NCBI GenBank assembly: GCA_025617375.2
Contig: JAMYGW020000001.1
Location: 868,001 to 932,000 of the forward strand
DNA length: 64,000 nt
Reading direction: 5' to 3'
DNA from: Acarospora socialis
Lineage: Eukaryota > Ascomycota > Lecanoromycetes > Acarosporales > Acarosporaceae
Below, piece by piece: positions 47,202 to 59,146 of the stretch. The notes under the pieces were generated by a model that did no database searches, had not been told where the DNA came from, and saw nothing but the letters and a program-made list of their open reading frames with translations. Both the position numbers and the translations under genes were made by a program. Positions within the stretch are counted from its first letter, which is position 1; each line of letters starts with the position of its first letter.

Positions 47202-48640
47202 CTACAACTCGTCTCGTATCCCCTTCGAAATTATCCCGTCATCACCCTTTCCCTTCGACCGTTCATCTAGGCCTCTTTTTACCATACTTGTTAAAATCTC
47301 AAAGCTGACCTGCGCGGCAGCCAGTGCTGTCACCTCCCCGGTCCCATCGTAAGCTGGGGCCACCTCAACAATATCGGCACCCACAACATTCAAACCCTCA
47401 ATACCGCGTAAGATACGGATCAGCTCTCTAGTCGTCCAGCCACCGGGCTCAGGTGTTCCCGTTCCGGGAGCCAGGCCAGGGTCAATGACATCTATGTCGA
47501 TGCTGAGATACACCGGCACTTCGACGCCGATCCGTCCAAGGATGATGTCAACGATGCCCTTGGGTCCCAGATCGTCGATGTCGTCGCTCGAGATACGGAG
47601 AAATCCCTGCCGGTCATCGTCTTTGTAATCATCCAAATCGTCGCCGCTCAGCCGGGTGCGAAGCCCGCCGTGGACAGAGGAGCCATTCAGGATCAAGCCT
47701 TCGTTAGAGGCAATCCAAAACATGCTCCCATGAGTGAAGTCACTTTGTGCCGACTCCCAGGCAGACGGGTATTTAGCAGGATGCCAGGTGTCGAGGTGTG
47801 CGTCGAAGTGTAGGACAGCAATCGGCTGGTTGTATAGCTTGTTCAATGCTCTTAAAGCCGGTAACGCAATGCTATGATCTCCTCCCAAGGTCAGTAGCTT
47901 TGGCTTCCGGGTAGGATCAGTGGAAGGGCGGGAGCCAAGCGTGAGGAAAGCCTCGGACATCTGGTGGACGGCAAGGGCATTATCGAACGGGGTAATTGGG
48001 ATGTCACCACAGTCGAGGATGCGCGCCCATGATGTATATGGATTCAATCCTGCGCGAGCGTTGAAGCCGCGGAATGCGGTCTGCCGGGCACTGGCGGCCC
48101 GAATGGCCCGGGGACCGAATCTTGCGCCTGGGCGAAAAGGGGTAAGCACAAAAAGGGGGTGTCCGCTCTTTCAGCATGGCTTTATAGCCGATTCTGGCGG
48201 CGAAAGACAATGACAACGGCACATAGTGGAGCGACGTAAATAGTTGCCAGCAAAGCAGCACAGAGAAGTGAAGGAGATTTTCATATCTATAAAACTGTGA
48301 GGCGTGGCGTACCGGGTCTATAGGTAACGGCAGTATCAAAAGGCGCGCCAATGACACCAATGTCAAAGGGAACGTCGGGATTCGTCAGGCATTTGATATG
48401 CCGGAGGTGAGCAAAGGTCGAAATGCCCGAGAAGGCCCACTTCGCGAACCTCAGCACTTGTTCCTAGATGTAGTACAGGGAAAGCTCAGAGCGTACTTCA
48501 AAATCCCATTTCCGCTCCAGCTCTTCTAGAGTCGCCGTACCCGGAAGTTTCGGGTCCTGCTCAGGGTTGTCGTAGAACGACGATGCATTCGCCAATGACA
48601 ATAAAGCTATGAGGACTAACACTTGTGCCAATTGTGCCAT
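47202..48640 (-). CDS. Secreted agmatinase-like ureohydrolase
   Basis: Manganese ureohydrolase of the arginase/agmatinase family. Exons 48640-48497, 48439-48313 and 48127-47202 give about 398 aa. The N-terminus [19 protein letters not shown] is a clear signal peptide. The splice choice [16 protein letters not shown] restores the usual start of the fungal family, and the second splice [12 protein letters not shown] the next conserved block. Metal ligands lie in [17 protein letters not shown] and [10 protein letters not shown]. The region between DAHLD and SIDID contains [13 protein letters not shown] and GLRTRLSG, as in the agmatinase rather than the arginase branch. The second intron is 185 nt, much longer than the others here. 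An ATG inside it (near 48,146) starts an apparent shorter frame, but that lacks the [16 protein letters not shown] block. The substrate could be agmatine, guanidinobutyrate or another guanidino compound. Confidence 0.9.
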
Positions 48641-49290
48641 TTGGACTTACAAAAAGCCAATGAGCCAGAAATCCAGAAACGAATAAGGGAAGCAGGCATC
48701 AGCAGCACAAGCGGGGTGGTTTTGTAGACGCCAGCCCACGACAAGATAAACTCGGTGCAGGGATATGTTTACCTAGGTAGGTCTCGGAAATATCAGTAAT
48801 CTCCAAGACTTGCTTACTAAGGTACCAGCATCCCAGGGGTCCTCTAGTGTTCACAGATTCAGTGCAGAAGGCCAGGGTTTGTACGGTACCACTCGGCAGT
48901 CACTTCTTCGATGCAGCCATGAGACACCGTACCTACCTTTATAACCTTCAACGCGGTGCGATTCACAACTCAGAATCCGTCGACATGCTTGACTATGTTT
49001 TCAGTATCGGCGAGACTTCTCGTTAGGGCTGATTTTCCTGTATTGTGGATGAAAGAGATTCCATAGTTGGCATAAGGCTGATTTCTATTATTCTCAGGCA
49101 CTCAGCCCGAGTTACGTTTTACTCTTCAGGTGGGTTAGGGTATCTCAAGACCTTGATCTTTATGTTGTTATCTTTTGTGGTGTCTACATGATCTCCCTCA
49201 TAACGAATATCTATCATACCTTCCAACCTCCTTATCCTGAAGGGCTTTGGACCTTTCCAAGAACCAATCCAATACCCGGGGTATGTTTAG
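48641..49290. other. Gene-free stretch
   Basis: Upstream region of the agmatinase-like gene and beyond. No protein-like frame. Confidence 0.45.
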
Positions 49291-50035
49291 TTCTATACTT
49301 CTTCCCACATCTCATCATGTTGCCGTCCACAGAGACCCAGACCACCATGATCTCACCGCTAGAGAACGGTCACCGTCGTACGATAGGGGCCGCCCACTAC
49401 GTCCTCATCGACCCCATACTCGAGGAGAGTAGAATACCTCTGGGTCCATTCGAATGGATCTGTCGAGGCATGGTTGAATCTCAGTAGTTCTAATAACGGA
49501 CTCAACGCCGCAAGAGTAGGCTGGTTGCCACAAGGCATGATCGCAAGCGGGATAGGCGAACTGGGATCATCGATCATGTTCGCGGTCCTCAATGGCGACG
49601 GACGTGCCTAGTATCTCTCCGTCGCCCGGAACGGAGCGGGTACCGCCTATCTTAATCTTGGTCCAAGAATTGATTCAGGACCCCACGCCGCAGTTGTGGG
49701 CTGGCTCCGTCAGGGCGTGGTCGCGATGGGAGTCGGTGCGTTGAGAAACAACACTGTCTTCGCCGACATCAATGGGACGGCCGAGCAGACAATCTCGACG
49801 TCTCCCGTGAAGCGTCCGGCGCCGTAAGCGGATGGGAACACGGCGGAGGACCCGACAACGGACCCAATGCAGCAAAGGTGGTGTGGTACCCGCAGGGCAC
49901 TATAACAGGCGGAGACGGAACCAGTGGGGCCAATGTCATGTTGCCGATCTGAATGGAGATGGACGTGCCGAGTATATCGAAGTCAACCTTGACACATCGG
50001 CTGTCACATTGTACTTGAATGGATGCCCTGGATAA
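49291..50035 (+). pseudogene. Remnant of a secreted FG-GAP/VCBS-repeat protein
   Basis: Plus-strand frames encode repeated blade-like units with the calcium-loop signature NGDGRA: VLNGDGRA near 49,595, FADINGTAEQ-like near 49,765 and DLNGDGRAEYIEVNLDTS near 49,950-50,000. Each is followed by short beta-strand segments such as GTAYLNLGPR and TLYLNGCPG. About 50 residues separate units, as in FG-GAP/VCBS beta-propeller repeats found at the C-terminus of fungal secreted hydrolases. The frame is interrupted and changes at least once between units, and no start or signal peptide is found upstream. It is a decayed fragment of such a gene; what catalytic domain it once carried, if any, is not visible. 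Confidence 0.6.
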
Positions 50036-50518
50036 TGGGAGGTGGGAACATGGAGTGCTCGGTGCTGAGTACTTGGACATCAGATACCGGTTTGTTCTAA
50101 TTCTTCGATATAATAGTCTATACCACGGTATATAGCACCAATAATATTTGAGTGTCCTCATATACCTAGACCTTTTATCATTTCTCCTCACAGTCATTTA
50201 TCTTCTGCTGTTTTCTCCTACGGCAAGGATCAAAGGACCTAGACCTTTGTCCTTGTGCCACCTCACCTCACCACCACATCCGATACCATATCAGTGATCT
50301 TCGTGACTCTGGAGCAGTAGACGATCGTATTCAGAACCTCGTGTTATACTGCACGTGAATCGCCGTCCGTAACACGCCGCCGAGCTCCTTTACTCCTTCC
50401 GCAACACCTCGTCCGTACCCTCCGTAACTACCTTAGTATAACCGAACAAGCCATCCAAACAAATACCATCCTCCAAGCCTTTCCATCCGCCCAACATCTG
50501 CAACGTTGTGCTCGTCCA
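50036..50518. other. Intergenic region upstream of IWR1
   Basis: No gene seen; probably contains the IWR1 promoter. Confidence 0.5.
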
Positions 50519-52304
50519 ATGGCCTTACCGCCGGAGCTCATCCGCATAAAGCGTCGTCGAGACGAAGAGCCCGTAGACTCACTCTGTACCTCCCCACCTC
50601 CCCACTGCACCGGCACCGAGTACAAGCAAGCTCCTCTAACGTCCAGCAGTCATCCATACCGAGAACCAGCAGAAGAGACGACGAGTTACCAACTTTGTCT
50701 TCCAGCGAGTGACGGAGGAAGATGGACTCGGGGAGGTGTCTCCAGGATCGCCGAAGAAGCAGGGCCTTACTGCACAACCACGTCGTACCGTTAGCAGCTA
50801 CGCCAGAGCGGAGGTGCCTGTCGTTCGTGCAACGTTGCCTGGTGAAGAGCTGTTGAGCGGTAGAAAGGGAGTGGAGATCAGTGACAAGACAGGAAAGTTG
50901 GGAGACAGCAATGGAGCAACGAGTGCTCTTGATACTTTGGAGGGCGATGGCGAGGGATGGACGCAAGCAGCGTTGTTTCAGACCGGAGCTTCGTCGTCGA
51001 CGAAACCGCGAGACCTTTCCATGTTCACGCGTCGGTTCCATCTAAAAAAAACTACCTCTACGTTTCCATCTCGTGGTCCTGCCAGTGGCATCCAGAAGCG
51101 CAAGAAAGGCCAAAGGCCCGAGATTGCCGTTTTCGTGGAAAAGGCTCGGGAGCCGAAAACGCACGACAGTCACCTCACCGCTGGTCACCGAGGGACAGAT
51201 TCTCAAGCGTCTCTCAAAGTCCGGAGCGACGGCGTGCCCGTGGTGCAGCTTAATCTTGCCAGACCGCGAAAGCGACCAGGTACAGGGGCCAGAGCGGCGG
51301 TCAGGAAGAAGGAAGCGGAACAAGGTGGGAAACAAGACCTGCACCGTAGCCTAGCTGCATCGCGGGAAATACCAGACTCGATGGAGGCCGGGCCCGAGCT
51401 ACGGGACCATGGTCCGTCGCCACTCGCAGAAGCACTGCACCGCTCGACACTACAGCCCTCTACGTTCCAGCGGGCCCTCAACTCAGCAACCAACCTCGAT
51501 GTCCGCCAACCGGCCTCGAACCCATTCATCAAGCCCCAAGGACCCGCTCCAGCGTCCCAGACTCCAAGCTCGCATCTTCCCGAACGACCGAGCACGACTC
51601 CACACCACCGTCACCGATCCGCCACCCCACCGGATCCCGCCCTCCCTCTCGCCGCCTCGCCCCCGCGCCCCAAGTCCAAAGTGCCCCCTCTCGACTTCAA
51701 CAACCCGTACCCGTACGGGCCCGAGACGGTGCCGAGCAAAGACGCCACTGACGCAGACTCGGACGCGGAGAACGAGGACGACTACGTCTACGACACGTAC
51801 ATCCGGCAGCCGACGCAAGCGGGCAGCAACGAGAGCCTGCGCCTCGCGTCGGCGGAGCACGTCGACAGCCGCAAGGTCGGCATCATCGTCATCACGCACG
51901 AGGACGAGAAGCTGTGGGAGACGTACGGCGTCGACGAGGGCAAGGACGAGGACTGGGATAGTGAGGATGAGGACGAGAATGGTGAGTCCCAACGACGACA
52001 ATGCCTTACCCTGACGGAGTGGATTACTGTCGTTTGTCGGAGCGACGATGGGGCTGATTTGTGGGGTTACGGTGCAGCGGAGGACTATCATGCCAACGAC
52101 TATCCCGACGACGAGCTCGATTCGGACGACGAGTTTGGGAGAGGCGCGTATCGGTACCGGCGCAACGCGTCGGATGCGGAGGAGTTCGATGAGGATGCGG
52201 CGAGTTGGAGCGATGAGGAGAAGCATCCGTGGAATCGGCAGCGGAATCCGTGGGCGCTGGGGGGGAGAGGGGTGGAGGACAGTGATGAGGAGGATAGCGA
52301 CTGA
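50519..52304 (+). CDS. IWR1: IWR1-like RNA polymerase II nuclear import factor
   Basis: Adaptor that binds assembled RNA polymerase II in the cytoplasm and directs its nuclear import. Exons 50519-50585, 50650-51981 and 52078-52304 give about 541 aa, long for the family because of a disordered middle. The start MALPPELIRIKRRRDEEPVD then SLFIHTEN is the conserved N-terminus, formed across the first splice. RRRVTNFVFQRVTEEDG follows. The signature domain is C-terminal: DDYVYDTYIRQ, VGIIVITHEDEKLWETYG, then after the last splice AEDYHANDYPDDELDSDDEF and YRRNASDAEEFDED. Basic residues near the start may form the nuclear localisation signal. The last intron (96 nt) keeps frame and has no stop, so its removal is inferred from the signature sequence. 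Confidence 0.88.
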
Positions 52305-52780
52305 ATGGGTAAGAAGTTGTAGATTGCGTGTCACGTTTGGAGGTATCAGGCAGTTATTGGCAATGCGATATGCTTTAGCATTGAACACGCCTGGGGGCCG
52401 TGAAGCAGCAACGGCTGGCGAGGGTATATAGGTAGGAGGAACGAGCAGCCTGCTTGATGGAAGCATACTGATTCATTATCCCTAGATAGCAGAGATACCA
52501 AAACCCATCAATCTAGTTCCAAACATGCATTAAGCCCGAGGGCCTCCTCCGCGGGCCAAGCCAGTATTCAGGATATCCAATCTAACCCACCGCGATGGTG
52601 CTGATCAGGAGCGAAATAAGAACAAGGCAGAAAGGAGAACCGAGTAAGATGCCAGAGCCGTTATACATCATTCCTCCAAAACTCGCCAGATAGTGTCGGA
52701 GCCTACAACAACCTTTGCAAGAATTCAGTGCTGTCCACATCGTCCGGAAACAGAACAACTCACAAGCCTCACCCTCCCCC
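52305..52780. other. Convergent intergenic region
   Basis: 3' flanks of IWR1 and the next minus-strand gene. Nothing else seen. Confidence 0.5.
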
Positions 52781-53395
52781 TCACGACCTCCTCTCCTCCT
52801 CCATCCACGGATACTCCCTCTTCGTCCACTGCCTCAGCCCATACTTCTTCGCGTTCTCTCCCGCCCCGACATTCCTGCCGAGCCGCTTCTGCAGCCGGAT
52901 CTTGGGCACCTTCCACGTATCGTAGAGATAGCGATAGTACCGACACTGGATGCCCTGAAAGCCGCTGCGCTGGCGCGTCGGGAACTGCGCGTTGAAGGCC
53001 CGCCGCACGTCGATCCACTCCTTCTCCAGATCGACGCGGTGGTACCAGATGAAACAGACCTCTTCCTCCTCGTATGCCAGGCACGACTCGCGTTGCTGCG
53101 ACCGCAGGGTGGGCGCCGAGTTGCGGCGGGCGGCGGAGAGCGAGGTCTGAGGGCCGGTGGGTGGCGTCGAGCGGCACGAGCGATTGTCGTCCGTGCAGCA
53201 GGCCGAGGAGTGTAAGGACGGCGTGCTGGAAGTGCTGGCTTGGCTGGAGCTGTTGCAGCGGTGTCGGGTGTTGTCGACGACGGCATCGTAGGGGTTGAGT
53301 AGGCTTCCGATCGGCCGGCCTCCGGATCCGAGGGCGAGGAATGGGCTGTTACTGCTGCCCGAGCTTCCATGTCGCTCCTGCTCCGGACCCACCAT
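52781..53395 (-). CDS. Conserved small fungal protein of unknown function
   Basis: About 204 aa from ATG 53395 (MVGPEQERHGSS). The first 110 residues are Ser/Thr/Pro-rich and likely disordered. The C-terminal 80 carry a compact basic-aromatic domain: EEEEVCFIWYHRVDLEKEWI, DVRRAFNAQFPTRQRSGFQ, GIQCRYYRYLYDTWKVPK. The three-helix pattern with Trp and the closing YYR is seen in many ascomycete proteins and looks like a SANT/Myb-like DNA-binding fold, but I cannot name a family. The longer frame starting at 53563 adds a hydrophobic leader that overlaps the promoter region and is less likely. It is GC-rich with strong codon bias. No intron is needed. Function unknown. Confidence 0.6.
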   Translation of the reverse strand: MVGPEQERHGSSGSSNSPFLALGSGGRPIGSLLNPYDAVVDNTRHRCNSSSQASTSSTPSLHSSACCTDDNRSCRSTPPTGPQTSLSAARRNSAPTLRSQQRESCLAYEEEEVCFIWYHRVDLEKEWIDVRRAFNAQFPTRQRSGFQGIQCRYYRYLYDTWKVPKIRLQKRLGRNVGAGENAKKYGLRQWTKREYPWMEEERRS

Positions 53396-56300
53396 GGTAA
53401 CAATGAACGGTGACTGTCCACGATAGAAGTAATACCTCTTGTTCAAGTGAAGTGAAAGTGGCAGAGAGAAAAAGGCCACGGTAGACTCGAACGCCGGGCA
53501 ATGACAAAAGACAATGACAACAACAACGAAGGACAATGGCGCGAAAGGCCACAAGAGCAGCACACCTATTCATTACCTCCCCTCATTCCCCCTACAAACA
53601 GGCAGCTCCATGTGGCACAGTGTCACATCGCATTCGAAAGCACAAGAGGCCAGTCCAAAATAGCGGTGCCTCCCAACTGCAGTGTAGACGCAGCGCAGTA
53701 GATCCAAACCCAGCGCTCAGGTAACGCCCAAAGGATAGAATCACCAACGAGCGCAGCCCATGCAATTCAATCCAACAAATCCCACCGCATGGCCCTACAT
53801 ACTTACATGCGACTCGCGCGCCAGGGTGCGGTGCAAACGACGTTAGCGTCCTGCAAGCCCGACAAGGCTGCCGTTCTTCACCCCCTTGCTCGAAACTCCC
53901 ACACTGCAGAAGTGCGATGGTGTGGGGCAATGAGAGCTCGTGCCGTTCCGTCGGGCCCAGTTGGTGTAGGGCGAGGAAAGCGGGGACTGCAGAAGATGCG
54001 GAATTGGTTGTAGGAGAGATGTGAGGAGGTGGTGTGGTTGATTGGAAATTCCGTCCGATGTGCAGATTGATGGAGATACCTTATGCCCGGCCTCTCGGCG
54101 TCTCGGCGTTGGCCCAGCCCTATGTAGGACAGAGTTGAGCATTGCAACATCACCGCTTGTTTTTATTCACCGTTGTGAATAGATATTGGGTTTGTAGCGG
54201 ACAGATAGTTCGTTACTTTCCTTACCTCTTACCTCCACGTCTTAACAACCTTACCCGGTACAGCAGACAAGTGAGCGATTTTCTGCAGCTGCAATCACAG
54301 CGTCGGTTGCTATTCTCCTGAACTTACTTACTCGAGAAAGGCGAGCTCATCTTACTGCGATAGTCCGAGACGAGAACTCCTCGACGCAATGCTCGCTCCA
54401 ACCTTCCCAAGTCCTGTCCAAACGGTCAACCTGCAGTACCCGTTACCCATAGACGTTGTCTGCTGACCTTACTGGACTACTGGCACTACCTTACTAAGGT
54501 GACTGTGACACCTCATGAGTACAGGACCAGTACCGCGAGATAACTACCGATTTCTAACCCTTCTACTTCCGAGAGGAAGCGGTCAGTTACTTTGGCCGTT
54601 CTTCGATCAACCATGTCGACGCAAGCTAGCGGCACAGCCCTACGTGAAGCAACCCTGGTCTGCTGCTGCAAAAGTACACTATATGTACAGGTATTTCCGT
54701 TGACAGCGCATATGGCGGTCACTGAGGGTATTGAAGAACCCGGAGGTTTGGTTCGGCCGCTTTCTGTGCATTTGGCCATCCTGGCCACTGTAGCTAGGTA
54801 GGTATAAGTATAGAACGGTGAACGACCGGAGTTGTCCATTCTTAGCTGTGCTGGGGTTGGAACTGTGGGTACTGCTGTCAATCTGGGAGGATATGTGTGC
54901 GAGTGGACGCGGGTTAATGGAGCTGAAAGGATCTGAGATTGAGATTAGTGATGGGTATCTTGATGGAGTGTACTCGAGTGCGACGTATTGTTGTGGTCGA
55001 GTTCGTCGTTTCTAATAGGGGCTTGCGGGTAGTGTCAAGAAATGGTTTTCCTTGCGGGACGGGAAGAGAGTGCTGACGTTAAGCGCTTGCCGCTGTTTAC
55101 TTCGTACCGTTACTGAACTTTGTTGTATACGAAGGTTCCAGTTCCAGAGTTGATATTATTGCGTATTGCAACCCATGAATGAAAGAGCGTTGCAGGTCGA
55201 CAGAACATGACCATTGATTCGGAGTTTGCATAACGGACTGTGGCAGTCTCAATGACTCCGTTGTCGGAGAATGAAAGCTCGTGATCTTCCATATCTATGA
55301 GCACAGTAAGCTGAACACCTTCTCGAACACATCGACTTGTGCCGGAAGTACTACACCAAGGGAGACGAAAGTTAAAGCCCTTGAAGTAATATCGGTTGGA
55401 TCCGAGCTGGCGATGGTTTCACCGCCTGTTCATGGGAGGCGGTATTATAAGTTCGTACCGGCAAAACGTTTCTCGGACAGGGCTTGATCTGCTTGGTCCA
55501 GTAGATCTGCACATTAAGAGCGCCCTGCTCCTCGCACCTTTGAAGTTTGAACCATGTTGCTGCGCTATGACTCCTCATTTCTGCCGCAATGTTGTTGACG
55601 TGTTGTTGCACTGCCAAGGGCGGTCCATGTGGCACAGACAAACTCTCACCAGTAGGCCAAACCTAGAGGCGTCCCGCGGGCGTTGGTTTCGGGCACCGCC
55701 GACCAGCTACCCGTGTCATTGGTGTGTCGTAGGCACCAATTGATAGACTAAAAGCTGCAACGGAGATGATGGAGGGATATATCGGTGAAGAAGAGCGCTT
55801 ATCTGCAAAGCTCCTGCTCATTAATGCGGCCGAGATCAACGGACTGTTAGGGCTGCCGCGCGTGTGGAATGTTCCATTGCCGTGAGTCTGTTCTGGCTTT
55901 TGGAGAAGCAGTGACCCGTGATAACGCGCCTTGTGATAGCCAGTGTGATTCTATATCAGAGTCTGATTGGAGGTGTTGCCGTTACCTGCGCCGCTTTGTT
56001 TGGCTAGATCCTTGCACACTTATAACTCTTATGGATAGTTGTTGGATGATCTCTGCGTGTCGCACGAACAGTAAGGAGAGATCTTATTTCAAGACACTCT
56101 GGCCTATACTACCCACCGCTCATCTCCGGGCAAACCACAAGCGGCCGTATAGTAGGTGTCCCTAGAAAACCTCCCAATGTACCCTCGGGGCACGGCAAGC
56201 CTGGATGCCATGATAGGTCTTAGATGACCTGTAGCGATGATCTTCGCAGAGTCTAAATATGCTATCGCCAAAAGATCATCCGAGGCAGCTACACCTCCTG

Positions 56301-56998
56301 GAAAGGATCGCAATTGCACTCCACCTATGCAGATCAGTGTCGGGACAACAATACATTGTTTTTCATAGAACACTTACCTTTCTGTCGAATCATCCCTCAG
56401 TATCTGAAGCTGGCCACCGGTCAAAGGCAAGGCGCCACCAAGGTCCTCCGCTATTTATATTCATCTTGACTCATCGCCTTGTTGTGCGGGCTGTAGAACG
56501 CTGTGGCCCTATGCAGTGCGTGTGTTTTTGAAGTCTGCCGCTCTCGAGTTAAACGAAGCCAAGGCTTGGTGTTACATCAACCTAAATAATCCAACCTGTA
56601 GGATCACAATTGGTAAAAGTCCAGATACTCCACTAAGTCAACATGATTCGTCAAATAATCTACGCAAGTTAAGTATATAGTGAGGATAGAGTGTTTATGG
56701 GACGTTGAAAGGCGAGGGCCCTTGGGACTGTTCGGTTGTGATGGAACTTCGGTCCCGTAGTACTGATGGTCGGTTGAGCCCTGAGAATAGCCTCATTAGA
56801 TGATGTTTTTTTGCTACTTACAGTACCTTTCTGCTACTTGACTCGCTTGCAATACTATCAGCCATGTCTAACCCTGCAAGTGGAGTATTAATGCCTTTAA
56901 CGAAGGCTAGCAGAATCTGCATCCTCTAATCCTGGCACCAAGCTATCAGCCTGCCGTTGTCTGGTCTCGTTCATTCCCTTCACAAGATTGGGGTTGAC
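53396..56998. other. Gene-poor stretch of 3.6 kb
   Basis: Composition is ordinary, and no frame above 125 codons exists on either strand. None of the short frames (for example 54,513-54,881 minus or 55,396-55,743 plus) shows protein-like composition, splice structure or similarity I recognise. It could hold non-coding transcripts, a fast-evolving small gene, or remnants too decayed to see. Confidence 0.45.
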
Positions 56999-59146
56999 TC
57001 AATCGTCGAAGTGGATGGAGGTGGCTGTGTCACACCTGTAGGAACCAGATTAGCTTCTGTAGTGATCGGGCGGGTGACGTCTGAGCTTACGGGTCAGGGG
57101 CGTGATGGATGTTGCAATGCTCCCACTCTTCGTCGCGAGTAAGCATGCCTTTGAAATTGACAGCGTCTTGAACGTTACAGAATCGGAAGGTAACGGAACG
57201 AGACTGCAGATACTATATCAGCCTGACAGGCCCAAGCAAAATGGACAGGGGAACCGTTGAGGAGTACTTACGCCGGCAGTATTGACTCCATCAATAACAT
57301 GCTCGACCTTCCGACCTTTTCGACCGGCCATCTTGAAGAGTCCCGGCATACCCCAATCCTCATCAACCCCAATAGCACGCACGCATCTGGTGACACCTTT
57401 CTCAATGTAACCGCGTAGCAATCCACCCACCACATCAACATCCTTAGCCAGCTCGACAAAGCATACTTCTTCCTTCCCGTCGGCTTTCTTGTACACTAAC
57501 CCGTTGGACGTTGCATCGTAGTAGTTCACACAATGCTCCGCGTGCTGAAACACCACAGAAGCTGAGCTACCCCCCACCGTCAGGAGCTCCAGCGGGCCAC
57601 CAAAGACCAGCGACTGCACGAACTTTGCGCTAGAATCCGGAGGAAGATTGACAATGGCCACGCGACGTACGCGGGCGGCTAGGATATGTAGGTCAGCCAG
57701 ACGTTTGCGGAGGAAAGAGGATATGGGAGGCTGCGTACGGGCGGCGTCACGTTCGGTAAGCTTCGGCCACGACGAGAAGAAGAGATTGGTCTCATTCACG
57801 TTCGGCTTATTGTCAAACACTTTGAAGCCCGAGCTGCTACTCTGTGGCTCTGCAAGCTTTTGTCCCCAATTAGAGACAGACGATGCTGCTGATTCCTGCT
57901 TAATGGCAGGTCCGGGATCAGGGCTATCAGATCGAGGAGTACTGTTATTAAGACTGGCAGCAGGAGAAGTAACAGTTAACGTCGCTGTGATTGACAAAGA
58001 TCTGGGTGCTGGCGCAGAATGAGTGGTGTTCGGGGCCTTTTCTTGAGCGAAGACAGGGGGGGACGGCAAGGAAGTACCAGCGCTAGATTCAGGCGGTGTG
58101 GTGGCACTGATCTTCTGAGACGACCATAACGGAGCGGTATCGAACACAGCCGGGTTGTTCGAGTTGATCTTCTGAGACGGCGCCAGGGGAGTAACGCTGG
58201 ACACAGGTGAAGTCTGGGCTTTGCTCTTCGGGTCCATAACAGGTATCGCAGCATTGCCAGACATCGGGGTTTGGAATGCTCCTCTATGGTTCTCAGCCCA
58301 GCGCGAGGCCAGGATCCCGCTTCCATCCTCAATTCTACCGGAAGGTGTGGGAGGCGTTGGGGCTTTGTTCTCCTTCAGATGCGGCATGTTTGGAGAGGTG
58401 AGTGCCAGGATTCTCTGGAAAGATTCGTCACGTATCTGCTTCTCCTCTGGTGAGAGAAGTTTTGCCGGTGAGAAGAATCGAGGCATGTCGTCGGGTCCAG
58501 AGGGGCGAACATTTTCTTGGCTTCGGTCCTTCTCTTTCATGTGCGGGGGCGCGTGTCTGCTGGAACCAAGGGCGATGTTGGGCGGCGAGCCAACCCTAAG
58601 GTCTCCAAATGCGTCGGAAATGATCTGCTGGACATTCGCCGCTGGAGCAGCATCTGGAGTCGGGGGTGGAGCTCTCACACCACTGCTGAGAGGACTCGTT
58701 ACGATTTTATTGGTAATCGACTGTGCTGTGTTCGTGGCTGTTGTCCCCTGCTTTGGAGAAGCAGCCGTTGCAACGGTTTGCTTGGAAGTGTCAAAATCGT
58801 TAGGTTCTGTTGGCGACAGAGGTGACATTGGGGTTGATGGCTCAGCGTTCTTCCTCTCTGCTGAACTGTCCGTCTCCGCCTCCTGCATTGTAACGTCGGC
58901 CAAAGAGTTCCGGTTCGGATTGGTGGTATTGTCCCCATTCATGGCTTGGCTACCTGATGGCTTCGAAAGTGGATCAACCGGCGAAGAGATAGTCTGCTCG
59001 TCGTCCTTTTTTGCTTTCATTGGGATAGGCTTGGAGTTGGTGAAAGCAGTCAGGTTCTTACGGACCATTGCGTCCAGAAACCTCTGGATGTTCTCCGCAT
59101 CATCCACTGGAGGTTTGGACCACGCTGATCTTGGTGGCAATGACAT
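56999..59146 (-). CDS. RRM-like domain protein with long disordered N-terminus
   Basis: Exons 59146-57272, 57203-57091 and 57035-56999 give about 674 aa. Some 450 residues of Pro/Ser/Thr-rich, presumably disordered sequence include short conserved islands such as SPEEKQIRDESFQRILALTSP. The C-terminal part reads as an RNA-recognition-motif fold: RRVAIVNLPPDSSAKFVQSL (strand 1 and helix 1), LELLTVGGSSASVVFQHAEHC (RNP1-like), and after the first splice SVTFRFCNVQDAVNFKGML. The two 3' introns (68 and 55 nt) are my inference: unspliced, the frame would stop at 57,218. After the second splice the protein ends APDPCDTATSIHFDD; without that last splice it would stop at 57,087. The RRM aromatic positions are not canonical, so RNA binding is unproven. 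Function unknown. Confidence 0.72.

Noticed and set aside
48004-48366. Separate minus-strand frame upstream of the agmatinase core, and the ATG near 48,146
   Set aside because: Both arise from the 185-nt intron; splicing [12 protein letters not shown] explains the sequence better.
51483-52466. 327-codon minus-strand frame opposite IWR1
   Set aside because: Arg/Val/Leu-biased shadow of the acidic IWR1 C-terminus, which is recognised on the plus strand.
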